Origin: Campylobacteraceae bacterium
Lineage (GTDB): Bacteria > Campylobacterota > Campylobacteria > Campylobacterales > Campylobacteraceae
Assembly: GCA_031259875.1 (NCBI GenBank)
Contig: JAIRKW010000120.1
Coordinates: 1-8,713 of the forward strand
DNA length: 8,713 nt
Direction: 5' to 3'
A program made the translations under genes and the position numbers. Below, in pieces: positions 1 to 6,765 of the stretch (positions are counted from its first letter, which is position 1; every line of letters begins with the position of its first letter). The notes beneath the pieces are model-generated. The model saw only the letters and a list, made by a program, of their open reading frames with translations, made no database searches and was not told the origin of the DNA.

Positions 1-1017
1 ATAAAGTTTTTTGACCATACGGGATACAAGCTTGACGTTAAAGACGAAGAAGAGATAGAAAAAATCTACTTCAATCAAGAATTGATAGAGCAAAATCAAA
101 AAATAGAGCTTGAGATAGGCACTTCAAAACGTATTGACGATGTGATAGGCCGCTATATCGTTCATATAAAAAACTCATTTCCTAAAAATTTGACGCTAAG
201 AGGCAAACGGGTAGTGCTTGATGTGGCAAACGGAGCGGCGTATAAAGTTGCTCCTACAATTTTCAGCGAGCTTGGAGCTGATGTTTTTGTGATAAACGAT
301 GAACCTGACGGCAGCAACATAAACCGTGCATGCGGTGCTTTGCACCCGCAAAAACTTGGGCAGGAAGTTATAAAGTTTCGCGCTGATATTGGTTTTGCAT
401 TTGACGGTGACGCTGATAGGCTTGTTGTAGTAGATGAGAGCGGCAAAATGGTGCATGGCGACAAACTTTTAGGCATTTTGGCTAACTATCTGAAAACAAA
501 CTCTTTATTGAAAAATGACTGCGTTGTAGCTACTGATATGAGCAATCAAGCGTTGGAAGATTTTTTCAAAGCCAAAGGCATAAAACTTGCACGATGCAGT
601 GTCGGAGACAAATATGTTTTAGAGAAATTAAAAGAGCTTGACTCAAATTTTGGAGGCGAGCAGAGCGGACACATTATCTTTTCGGATTTTGCCAAAACAG
701 GTGATGCGCTTGTGGCAGCTCTTCAAGTGATGGCTTATTTGCTTACAAAAAAGAGCGGCGACTTGGGATTAAATCCGTTTGAACTTTATCCGCAAAAACT
801 TATAAACTTACATGTAGGCAAAAAAATACCGCTTGATGAAATAGAAGGTTATAAAGAATTTTGCGCAAATCTCTTAAGGCAAAATATAAGGTCACTCATC
901 AGATATTCAGGCACTGAAAATCTACTGCGGATTTTACTCGAAGCAAGTGATGAAAAGACGCTGGACAAAGTCTCAAAAGAGAGCGAAGAGTTTTTCAAAA
1001 GGGTGCTAAATGGCTAA
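1..1017 (+). CDS. glmM: Phosphoglucosamine mutase, C-terminal ~338 residues (5' end outside the window)
   Basis: Cytoplasmic enzyme converting glucosamine-6-phosphate to glucosamine-1-phosphate on the way to UDP-GlcNAc, which feeds peptidoglycan and LPS or LOS. The frame is open from base 1, so the gene is cut by the window edge and the TTG at 82 is an internal codon, not the start. Visible alpha-D-phosphohexomutase signatures are the metal-binding DGDADR (bases 403-420), the sugar-binding GGEQSGH (652-672) and the phosphate-binding RYSGTE (901-918). Family length is about 445 residues, so roughly 107 are missing, including the phosphoserine near residue 100, which falls just outside. The 3' end overlaps lspA by 8 nt, indicating co-transcription. 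The RYSGTEN form of the phosphate loop resembles Helicobacter and Campylobacter GlmM rather than the RPSGTEP of other bacteria. Identity is very secure. Confidence 0.96.
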   Translation: MKFFDHTGYKLDVKDEEEIEKIYFNQELIEQNQKIELEIGTSKRIDDVIGRYIVHIKNSFPKNLTLRGKRVVLDVANGAAYKVAPTIFSELGADVFVINDEPDGSNINRACGALHPQKLGQEVIKFRADIGFAFDGDADRLVVVDESGKMVHGDKLLGILANYLKTNSLLKNDCVVATDMSNQALEDFFKAKGIKLARCSVGDKYVLEKLKELDSNFGGEQSGHIIFSDFAKTGDALVAALQVMAYLLTKKSGDLGLNPFELYPQKLINLHVGKKIPLDEIEGYKEFCANLLRQNIRSLIRYSGTENLLRILLEASDEKTLDKVSKESEEFFKRVLNG

Positions 1018-1465
1018 AAAGATTGCTGCAGGCATATTTTTTGCCGTTCTTGTTTTTTGCACAGACCAGTATATAAAGGCTATATTTTTAGATGGATTTA
1101 CTTGGCACAGTGAAATAATCTCTTTTTCTCTTGCTATAAACAGAGGCGTTGCTTTTTCCATGTTTGCGTTTTTGGGCGAAAGTTTGAAATATATACAAAT
1201 AGCGCTTATATTGATACTCTTGGCGATTGCGTATCGTGAAAAAGAGTTTTTTGTGAGGAATTACATAGCAGTAGGCATACTTTTCGGAGCAGGCTGCGGC
1301 AATATATACGACAGGTTTGCCGAGGGTGGAGTCGTTGACTACATAGCGTGGCATTACGGATTTGAATTTGCTATATTTAATTTTGCTGATGTGATGATAA
1401 ATTTCGCTGTGTTTTTGATAGTTTTGGGGATGGTTTTGGAGAGAGAAACTAAAAAAAATTTATGA
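1010..1465 (+). CDS. lspA: Lipoprotein signal peptidase (signal peptidase II)
   Basis: Inner-membrane aspartyl protease that cleaves the signal peptide from diacylglyceryl-modified prolipoproteins. The 151-residue protein is close to the usual family length and has about four hydrophobic segments (roughly 5-24, 59-76, 84-97 and 121-142). The family signature is intact: D19 in the first helix, N44-x-G-V-A-F-S, GCGN98xxD101R102, catalytic D110 in GGVVDY, and catalytic D127 in FNFADV. The ATG lies inside the last codons of glmM (8-nt overlap), so translation is probably coupled. The glmM-lspA order is a known Campylobacterota arrangement. The stop lies only 48 bp from the end of the convergent operon, with no convincing terminator hairpin between them. 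Confidence 0.96.
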   Translation: MAKKIAAGIFFAVLVFCTDQYIKAIFLDGFTWHSEIISFSLAINRGVAFSMFAFLGESLKYIQIALILILLAIAYREKEFFVRNYIAVGILFGAGCGNIYDRFAEGGVVDYIAWHYGFEFAIFNFADVMINFAVFLIVLGMVLERETKKNL

Positions 1466-1513
1466 ATTTTGTTGTTATTTTTATCGTTATTGTCCGAACA
1501 AATATCTTTTAGA

Positions 1514-2644
1514 TCAATAATTTCGTCGAATCATTATCGGTAGTGCTATTTTATTAATAAGCAAGGAAAAAATTGAGAAAAATATCCTTCTATGCAGAGG
1601 TAAATGCTTGCTAAAAAACATGGAATACTCCGTTTCGCCCACTGCTCCGCGAAAGCGTTTAGAGTCAGAAACACCTGAACTGCGATTTATTTTCAAACTG
1701 CTTCCTTGTTCTATTAAATTTACGCCCCATAAAGACAAAACTCTGTAAAAACCTGCGGACGAATCTTCTTTTTTTGAATAACCAATCATTGATGCGGTAA
1801 CGTCCATACCATTGGAAAACAAACCATAAAAGCCTTTCGAGTCATTTTTGCACTTTAGTATTTGTATATTAAACAGACTGTTTTCTATTACATTTTTAAA
1901 AAACGCTTCCGTAAATGCCGGATTTTGTTTAGAATACTTGCCCAAATACAAACCATCATAAAATTGTTTTATTGCGGGAGTATCTTCTATGGAGCCTTTT
2001 TCAAAATGATAATTATATTTTTTCATTAATGCTTTATCCTTTTTTATATGTTTTTGATGCGTAGTTTTAATATTTTCCTTCTTTAATAAGTAAACTCTTC
2101 TGGAGGCTATCTTGCTGCAATTCAAAGAGGATAGAATTTTTATCTCATCTTCATTAAAGTCTTCATTCAAGGAGCGAAACAGTATCAAATGCTGCGGAAA
2201 TTTCTGCTTCAATGTATCTAAAATAATGCGATATTGCTTTGAGTTTAATGGATAGTACAAGTTTGTAGAGAGTGCAAAGTTATTGACTATAACGACTTTA
2301 TTGATTTTGAATAATTTAGCAATAAGTCCTAAAATATCCAAAAACGGATTGATAAAAATCTTTAATCCTTTTGCGCCAACTATATCAAGCTCTTCTTTGG
2401 CATAAGTTATATAGTGAGTGTATAAAGAACAAACGTAGGAGTTTTTGTAATCAGCTTCATTTTTTGTTAAGGGCAAAAGAGTGTCGTCAACCTCTAATAG
2501 CATAGGTTCTGTTTTGAGATTGGAAATAATTTTTTCACTGCCAAATTCAATAAAAGGCTTTATATATTTATATACAAATAGAGCCTGTTCATTTTTAGGA
2601 GGCACATACTGCGCAAACTCTTCTTTGGTTATAAGCTTAATCAT
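1514..2644 (-). CDS. GNAT/FemAB-like acyltransferase, last gene of the biosynthetic operon
   Basis: A 376-residue protein that I assign only at fold level. The C-terminal half (about 205-345) reads like a GNAT or FemAB-type acyltransferase domain. It has a strand pair GLFSNGMDVTASMIGY (274-289), a helix after GFYRVLSLW, and the segment INRSSGVSDSKRFRGAVGET (319-338) followed by EYSMFF and HLPLHRRIF. The N-terminal half, about 200 residues, matches nothing I know. The C-terminus (350-376) is basic and hydrophobic (HRRIFFSIFSLLINK, ending in IMIRRNY), suggesting membrane association. The gene overlaps the upstream adenylate-forming enzyme by 4 nt (ATGA), and an AAGGAA Shine-Dalgarno sequence lies within that gene's 3' end. 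From context it probably transfers an acyl or aminoacyl group made by the preceding enzymes. Donor and acceptor are unknown. Confidence 0.68.
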   Translation of the reverse strand: MIKLITKEEFAQYVPPKNEQALFVYKYIKPFIEFGSEKIISNLKTEPMLLEVDDTLLPLTKNEADYKNSYVCSLYTHYITYAKEELDIVGAKGLKIFINPFLDILGLIAKLFKINKVVIVNNFALSTNLYYPLNSKQYRIILDTLKQKFPQHLILFRSLNEDFNEDEIKILSSLNCSKIASRRVYLLKKENIKTTHQKHIKKDKALMKKYNYHFEKGSIEDTPAIKQFYDGLYLGKYSKQNPAFTEAFFKNVIENSLFNIQILKCKNDSKGFYGLFSNGMDVTASMIGYSKKEDSSAGFYRVLSLWGVNLIEQGSSLKINRSSGVSDSKRFRGAVGETEYSMFFSKHLPLHRRIFFSIFSLLINKIALPIMIRRNY

Positions 2645-3924
2645 AAATTAAATTTCCTTGAAATTCGCTTCTGTTTTAAAGATAAATCTTTGGAGCGCTT
2701 TAAGGTTTCAATAGTAATATTTATCGGAATAATTTTTTTCAAAGACTTCAGTAATTCTTTGTATTCACCCGCATCTGGTAAAGACAAAATAGCATTATTG
2801 ATGTCAGTTTGCGTAAAAAGAAAATCCTCTGCTTTTGGGATATGTTTTAGTATCGTTCTTACTATAAAATCCGCAAAAACTATATGTTTATTGTTCTTTA
2901 TATCCTCATAATACAAAATATCGTCGCAACGGCCTTCTATCTTTTTTATAACGGTAAAAGGGCTTTGGCACGGGCATTTTTCCGAGTCTTCTATCAAAAT
3001 ATCATTTAATTCGTAATTAATTACAGGCTGGGTGGTTCTATTAAAATCCGTAATAATCGGCATAAATCTGCCCGAATTTTCATCTAAATATTTTTTTCTT
3101 ACAAAAAGAATATCTTCGTTTAGATGTAAATTACCGTATTTGCAGGTGCAGGCAATAAATCCTTCTGTTGCCTGATATATTTGGTGGATTTTTTGTTGAA
3201 ATATATTCTCAAGTTTTTTCTTAATATTTTCATATAAAACATCGGCTACTGAAACTATTTTTACAGGTGAGATTTGGATATCGCAATTTTCTTGGGCATC
3301 GGCGATTATATTAAGCATATTTGGCGGAGCTGCTAAGATATCCGGCTGAAATTTGTTCAATTCGCTGAGATTATTTTCCAAATCTTTCTTTAAGTCAAAA
3401 AAGCGAAACTCGATTAGGCGGCTTTTGATACTCTCGTATAAATTATTATCAGCTCTTAGAAAAAAGGCTACCTTTTGTTTTTTAAAAATAGAACATGGGA
3501 GCATTTTAGCCAAAATTGTTCCGCACCATTTTGCCTGCTCCAAAGGACTTATCAAAAATACTCCGTGCACTCCAGACGTTCCCGAAGAAAGACCAACGCT
3601 GTATTTCCCTAATTTTGGGCTAAAATCCCTATCTTCCTCTGCCCTTATCGCTACTTCCAGAGCATCTTTCAGTTTAATGCCTGCCGTATTAAAATCATCG
3701 AAATTATCCATCATTATTTTTTTATCAACCAATGGCCATTTTTCCATTGATAATTTTTGCCACTCTTTTAAATAACTTTTGTAGAACGGGCTTTTGTCAA
3801 TCATTTTAGCAACGAATTTTTTTATTTTACTTTTTTGCCATTTTTCCAAAGAGGTTTTGTCTGCAAAATTGTGAAAATATTTTGTTTTAATATAATAAAA
3901 CAGGATGACGACTTTTTGTAACAT
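2641..3924 (-). CDS. F390 synthetase/PaaK-like adenylate-forming enzyme
   Basis: A member of the ANL (acyl-CoA synthetase-like) superfamily, in the branch related to coenzyme F390 synthetase, phenylacetate-CoA ligase and LuxE. These enzymes activate a carboxylate with ATP to an acyl-adenylate. The 427-residue protein shows the P-loop SSGTSG (113-118), the adenine-binding YQATEG (250-255), LHLNED (266-271), ITDFNRTTQPVINYELND (291-308) and the GRCDD hinge motif (331-335). The C-terminal lid after 335 is short, about 90 residues, as in the PaaK branch. Two cysteine pairs, C259/C261 and C317/C319, could form a metal site. The ATG has a GGAG Shine-Dalgarno sequence 8 nt upstream and directly abuts the stop of the MBL gene. 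Fold and chemistry are secure. The substrate is unknown; the context suggests a fatty or beta-hydroxy acid. Confidence 0.85.
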   Translation of the reverse strand: MLQKVVILFYYIKTKYFHNFADKTSLEKWQKSKIKKFVAKMIDKSPFYKSYLKEWQKLSMEKWPLVDKKIMMDNFDDFNTAGIKLKDALEVAIRAEEDRDFSPKLGKYSVGLSSGTSGVHGVFLISPLEQAKWCGTILAKMLPCSIFKKQKVAFFLRADNNLYESIKSRLIEFRFFDLKKDLENNLSELNKFQPDILAAPPNMLNIIADAQENCDIQISPVKIVSVADVLYENIKKKLENIFQQKIHQIYQATEGFIACTCKYGNLHLNEDILFVRKKYLDENSGRFMPIITDFNRTTQPVINYELNDILIEDSEKCPCQSPFTVIKKIEGRCDDILYYEDIKNNKHIVFADFIVRTILKHIPKAEDFLFTQTDINNAILSLPDAGEYKELLKSLKKIIPINITIETLKRSKDLSLKQKRISRKFNL

Positions 3925-4698
3925 TTACTCATCTCCATGTGATAAGATAATTTTTATATTTTTAAGGTTTTTGAGCAGTTCTAATGTTTCGCGGAAAGAT
4001 TTGGCATTCTCACAAAAATGCAATCCAATCCAGTGTGGCAAAGAGTTATCCGTATAATTTTCTTTTGTCCATGCACTATCCGCCGCCAATAAAGTATTTT
4101 CCCGAGGAAGCCATAATCCGAACTGTCCGTCCGTATGTCCTGGCAAAGCTACGGCAAAAATATCCTCTGCAAAAGGAAGCGCATAACAAACAGGAAATAT
4201 TTTATCCTGCACTATTTGCAAATCTTCAATATAAATAACTCTGTTCTCAAAATCATCAGGCAAAAATTTACTAACAAAGCCTTTTGAAACTTGCTTGAAA
4301 ACGGAAAATTTTTTTAATCTCTTGTATTCCTGTCCGGAACATACAAAACGAGCTTTTGGAAAATCTCTTAGAGCGCCTATGTGGTCTGCATGAAAATGTG
4401 AAATAAATATATATCTTATCTCTTCTGATTTTATATTTTCTTTTTCTAATTGGTTTAAACAAACATCTTGAGGCTCAATATTTACAGGAAGAAGATATTT
4501 GTACAAAAGCTGCGGCCAGCTGTGCATAATAGCATTAAAATCTGCAGGATAACCGCTGTCGAAAAGCATGTATTCATCCGACAAAGATATCAAAAAGCAT
4601 TTGGCATGGAATTTTTTCATTCGCCATTTGCCTTTTACGGAAGCAAATTTTTCCAATTGTCGGCAAAAGCCGCAAGAAAAAGTCTTAATTTTGTTCAC
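3925..4698 (-). CDS. Metallo-beta-lactamase-fold hydrolase (lactonase/thioesterase type), GTG start
   Basis: A soluble 257-residue MBL-fold hydrolase with a complete dinuclear metal set: HFHADH (101-106), H188 in PGHTDGQ, D207 in LAADSAW and H254 in LSHGDE. This arrangement is shared with N-acyl homoserine lactone lactonases, glyoxalase II-like thioesterases and related enzymes. It therefore suggests hydrolysis of a lactone, ester or thioester, but not a particular substrate. The start is GTG, preceded by a GGTGGA-like ribosome site, and lies 14 nt inside the 3' end of the SDR gene. An ATG at residue 27 would remove the first strand, so I prefer the GTG. The N-terminus carries a CGFC motif (9-12) and a further C34. 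No signal peptide is seen. The stop is immediately followed by the ATG of the adenylate-forming enzyme. Confidence 0.86.
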   Translation of the reverse strand: MNKIKTFSCGFCRQLEKFASVKGKWRMKKFHAKCFLISLSDEYMLFDSGYPADFNAIMHSWPQLLYKYLLPVNIEPQDVCLNQLEKENIKSEEIRYIFISHFHADHIGALRDFPKARFVCSGQEYKRLKKFSVFKQVSKGFVSKFLPDDFENRVIYIEDLQIVQDKIFPVCYALPFAEDIFAVALPGHTDGQFGLWLPRENTLLAADSAWTKENYTDNSLPHWIGLHFCENAKSFRETLELLKNLKNIKIILSHGDE

Positions 4699-5671
4699 TA
4701 TTCCACCCGCGTACAGTTTTTGAAAATCCTTCCTTCATATCTATTGGCGGCACATAACCGAGTTCTTTTTCTGCTTTTGTTATATCCAGCGTTTGATTAT
4801 TGTAGAATAAAGATATGCTGTATTTGGTAAAAGCAGGTTCTTTACCTTTTAAAACAAATCTGTAAATAAGCTCTAAAGCAGCAGCATAAGCAAAGGCCAA
4901 ACCATACGGTATTTTCTTGGCGTTATATTTTAACCCTAACTCTTTTGTCAAATTTTGTATGGTTTCCAATAAATAAACAGGTTCAGCGTTTGTGATATTG
5001 TACGCTTGTCCTATGCATGTGTCTTTTGAAATTAAAGCGAGTTTTATAGCATGCACAACATTATCGACATAAGTCAAATCGCACAAAGGGCCGTCATCCT
5101 CGCGCATTTTCGGTATGAATTTTGTATTATTGGCTTTGATAACGCGCGGCAAAAGAGCAGTGTCTTTTGGACCAAATATGGCACGGGGACGCAAAATTAT
5201 TGCAGGCAGGCCTTTTTCATAAGCCTTGAATATTTTTAATTCCGCAAGATATTTTGTTTCGGCATAGAAATTGACTCTTTTTGAAGGAAGCGGATCGCAT
5301 TCTTTGATACTTTCCTTATCTTTGAATTCAAAATATATACTTGGGGACGAAATATACACAAATCTTTTTATCTGATGCTTTAAAGAATGCTCTATAAGCT
5401 GTTCCGTCGCAAAAACATTCATGCGATAAAATTCTTCATATCTTCCCCAAGGGCTTGACAGGGCTGCACAATGCACAATCGCTTCTATATCTTTAAATAA
5501 ATCCTCTGGTAACTCCTGCGTTAAATCCGTCTGAATAAATCGGATAGACGCGTGCTTCGGCGCTTTTGATAAATTTCGTCCGACTGCCGTTATTTCATGT
5601 CCGTCTTCTGCCAATAAAATCGCCGCTCTTGAACCTAAAAAGCCGGTTGCACCGGTTACTAATATTTTCAT
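4685..5671 (-). CDS. NAD(P)-dependent epimerase/3-beta-hydroxysteroid dehydrogenase-type SDR
   Basis: A 328-residue extended short-chain dehydrogenase/reductase. The N-terminal Rossmann motif GATGFLG (7-13) binds the nicotinamide cofactor. VHCAA (67-71), serines in YISSPSIY (106-113) and the catalytic Y136xxxK140 (YAETK) complete the active site. RPRAIFGP (161-168) and DLTYVDNVVHAI (198-209) are typical of the 3-beta-HSD/OleD-like branch, which oxidises or reduces a hydroxyl or keto group beside a carboxyl or carbonyl group. The hydrophobic stretch at about 257-275 is usual for this branch. In this operon the simplest role is reduction of the beta-keto product of the KAS III enzyme. The ATG has a GGAGA Shine-Dalgarno sequence 6 nt upstream and overlaps the ATP-grasp stop by 4 nt. 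A nucleotide-sugar epimerase is less likely, because no sugar genes are nearby. Confidence 0.86.
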   Translation of the reverse strand: MKILVTGATGFLGSRAAILLAEDGHEITAVGRNLSKAPKHASIRFIQTDLTQELPEDLFKDIEAIVHCAALSSPWGRYEEFYRMNVFATEQLIEHSLKHQIKRFVYISSPSIYFEFKDKESIKECDPLPSKRVNFYAETKYLAELKIFKAYEKGLPAIILRPRAIFGPKDTALLPRVIKANNTKFIPKMREDDGPLCDLTYVDNVVHAIKLALISKDTCIGQAYNITNAEPVYLLETIQNLTKELGLKYNAKKIPYGLAFAYAAALELIYRFVLKGKEPAFTKYSISLFYNNQTLDITKAEKELGYVPPIDMKEGFSKTVRGWNSEQN

Positions 5672-6765
5672 ATATTTTCTCCATTAAATTCTATATCTAT
5701 TGTAGAAGCCGTTGTGGGTCCGCCGTAAAAAATACCCTTTATGAGCCAATATATGGATATCGGTACCTGCATAAAAAACGGCAGCAAGTCTTTTTTATCA
5801 AAAACAGCGTCTTTTGCGCCAATTATTTCTCTTAGATTTTTTATTGTTTTTAAAGGCTGCAGAGGCAAATAAATTAAAATAGCCAGAAGCAAAGACGATA
5901 AATCTACCTTTGATTTATTGCGATTTTCTTTATTGCCGATAATGGTCAGAAAATTATTCGGCATAAACGCTAGCCCGCTTGTCATTCTCGGATTGCATTC
6001 AATAACAAAAACAGTTCCGTCTTCTGTCTTGATAAAATCAAAAGCTAACTGTCCGCTAAAATTTAAATCTTTGGCTATAAAAGCTGTGATATCATTTATA
6101 TTTTTATCTTTTGTTTGTTCCAGCAATATACCGGCACCCAATCCAGCATTAAGTATAGTCGTATAAGTTATGCAGGAAAGTACTTTTCCATTTTTAACCA
6201 AAGCGTAAGAACAATACTGCCGACCGCTAATAAAATCCTGTACGATATAGGTAATGTTGTGTTTTTTGGTATCTATTTTTGAAGTTAATTTTACTTTTGC
6301 CGCAAAACGGGAAAATCTTGGCTTAATGATCTGTTTTTTATCTAAAACTTCAGGCATTTCTGCAGCTAAATATGTTTGTGGTGTTTTTAAATTTTTGTTT
6401 ATCAAATATTGGTAGAATGACCATTTATCATGCAGTTTAAGTAGTTTTGGCTGTTCGTCACAAAATACTTCGCAATATTGTTTAAGTTCGTCTATGAATG
6501 CCGATATATAAAAAATTTCTTCACAAGAAGGTATCAATAAATCAATTTTTTCTTTTTTTATAATGTCAATCAAAGTTTCTTTATAGTTTTCTTCTTTAAC
6601 AGGTGGCAGCTTAAAAAACTTGCTGATTTTATTGCAAAACAAGCATAAATTGGCATAAGTACTGTCTGCCGCATAAACGGTGTTCTTGCAAGAATGCAAT
6701 GTTCTTGCCGCCTGCAGTACCGCAGGCGCACGCGCACCGGTAAATAGAATTTTTTTAGTATTCAA
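5668..6765 (-). CDS. ATP-grasp carboxylate-amine/thiol ligase, TTG start
   Basis: A 365-residue ATP-grasp protein. The N-terminal domain begins KKILFTGARAPAVLQAAR, a Rossmann-like start typical of carbamoyl-phosphate-synthase-like ligases. DKWSFYQYL (113-121) leads into the ATP-grasp domain. It has IIKPRFSR (146-153, probable ATP-binding K148), EQ-like hinge QDFISGRQYCSYAL (176-189), GQLAFDF (238-244) and the metal ligands in VIECNPR (254-260, E256 and N258). Such enzymes form an acyl-phosphate and join it to an amine or thiol. A substrate cannot be read from the sequence. The C-terminal 75 residues are rich in hydrophobic helices (291-303, 328-346), which may touch membrane or lipid. The start is TTG: the next upstream in-frame codons lead to a stop 6 nt away, the first conserved strand begins at once, and a GGGAG site lies 9 nt upstream. 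It overlaps the KAS III gene by 11 nt. Confidence 0.85.
   Translation of the reverse strand: MNTKKILFTGARAPAVLQAARTLHSCKNTVYAADSTYANLCLFCNKISKFFKLPPVKEENYKETLIDIIKKEKIDLLIPSCEEIFYISAFIDELKQYCEVFCDEQPKLLKLHDKWSFYQYLINKNLKTPQTYLAAEMPEVLDKKQIIKPRFSRFAAKVKLTSKIDTKKHNITYIVQDFISGRQYCSYALVKNGKVLSCITYTTILNAGLGAGILLEQTKDKNINDITAFIAKDLNFSGQLAFDFIKTEDGTVFVIECNPRMTSGLAFMPNNFLTIIGNKENRNKSKVDLSSLLLAILIYLPLQPLKTIKNLREIIGAKDAVFDKKDLLPFFMQVPISIYWLIKGIFYGGPTTASTIDIEFNGENI

Noticed and set aside
82..1017. TTG at 82 as the start of a 311-residue protein
   Set aside because: The same frame is open to base 1 with GlmM-like sequence, so this is an internal codon of a truncated glmM.
1490..1501. TTGT-CCGA-ACAA inverted repeat in the lspA/operon gap as a terminator
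   Set aside because: The stem is only 4 bp and the T run is short and displaced by several bases; too weak to call.
3353..3775. Plus-strand 140-codon open frame opposite the adenylate-forming gene
   Set aside because: It is antisense to a gene with complete catalytic motifs and its translation shows no family features.
4468..4830. Plus-strand 120-codon open frame across the MBL/SDR junction
   Set aside because: It is the shadow of two real overlapping genes and has no convincing ribosome site or motif.
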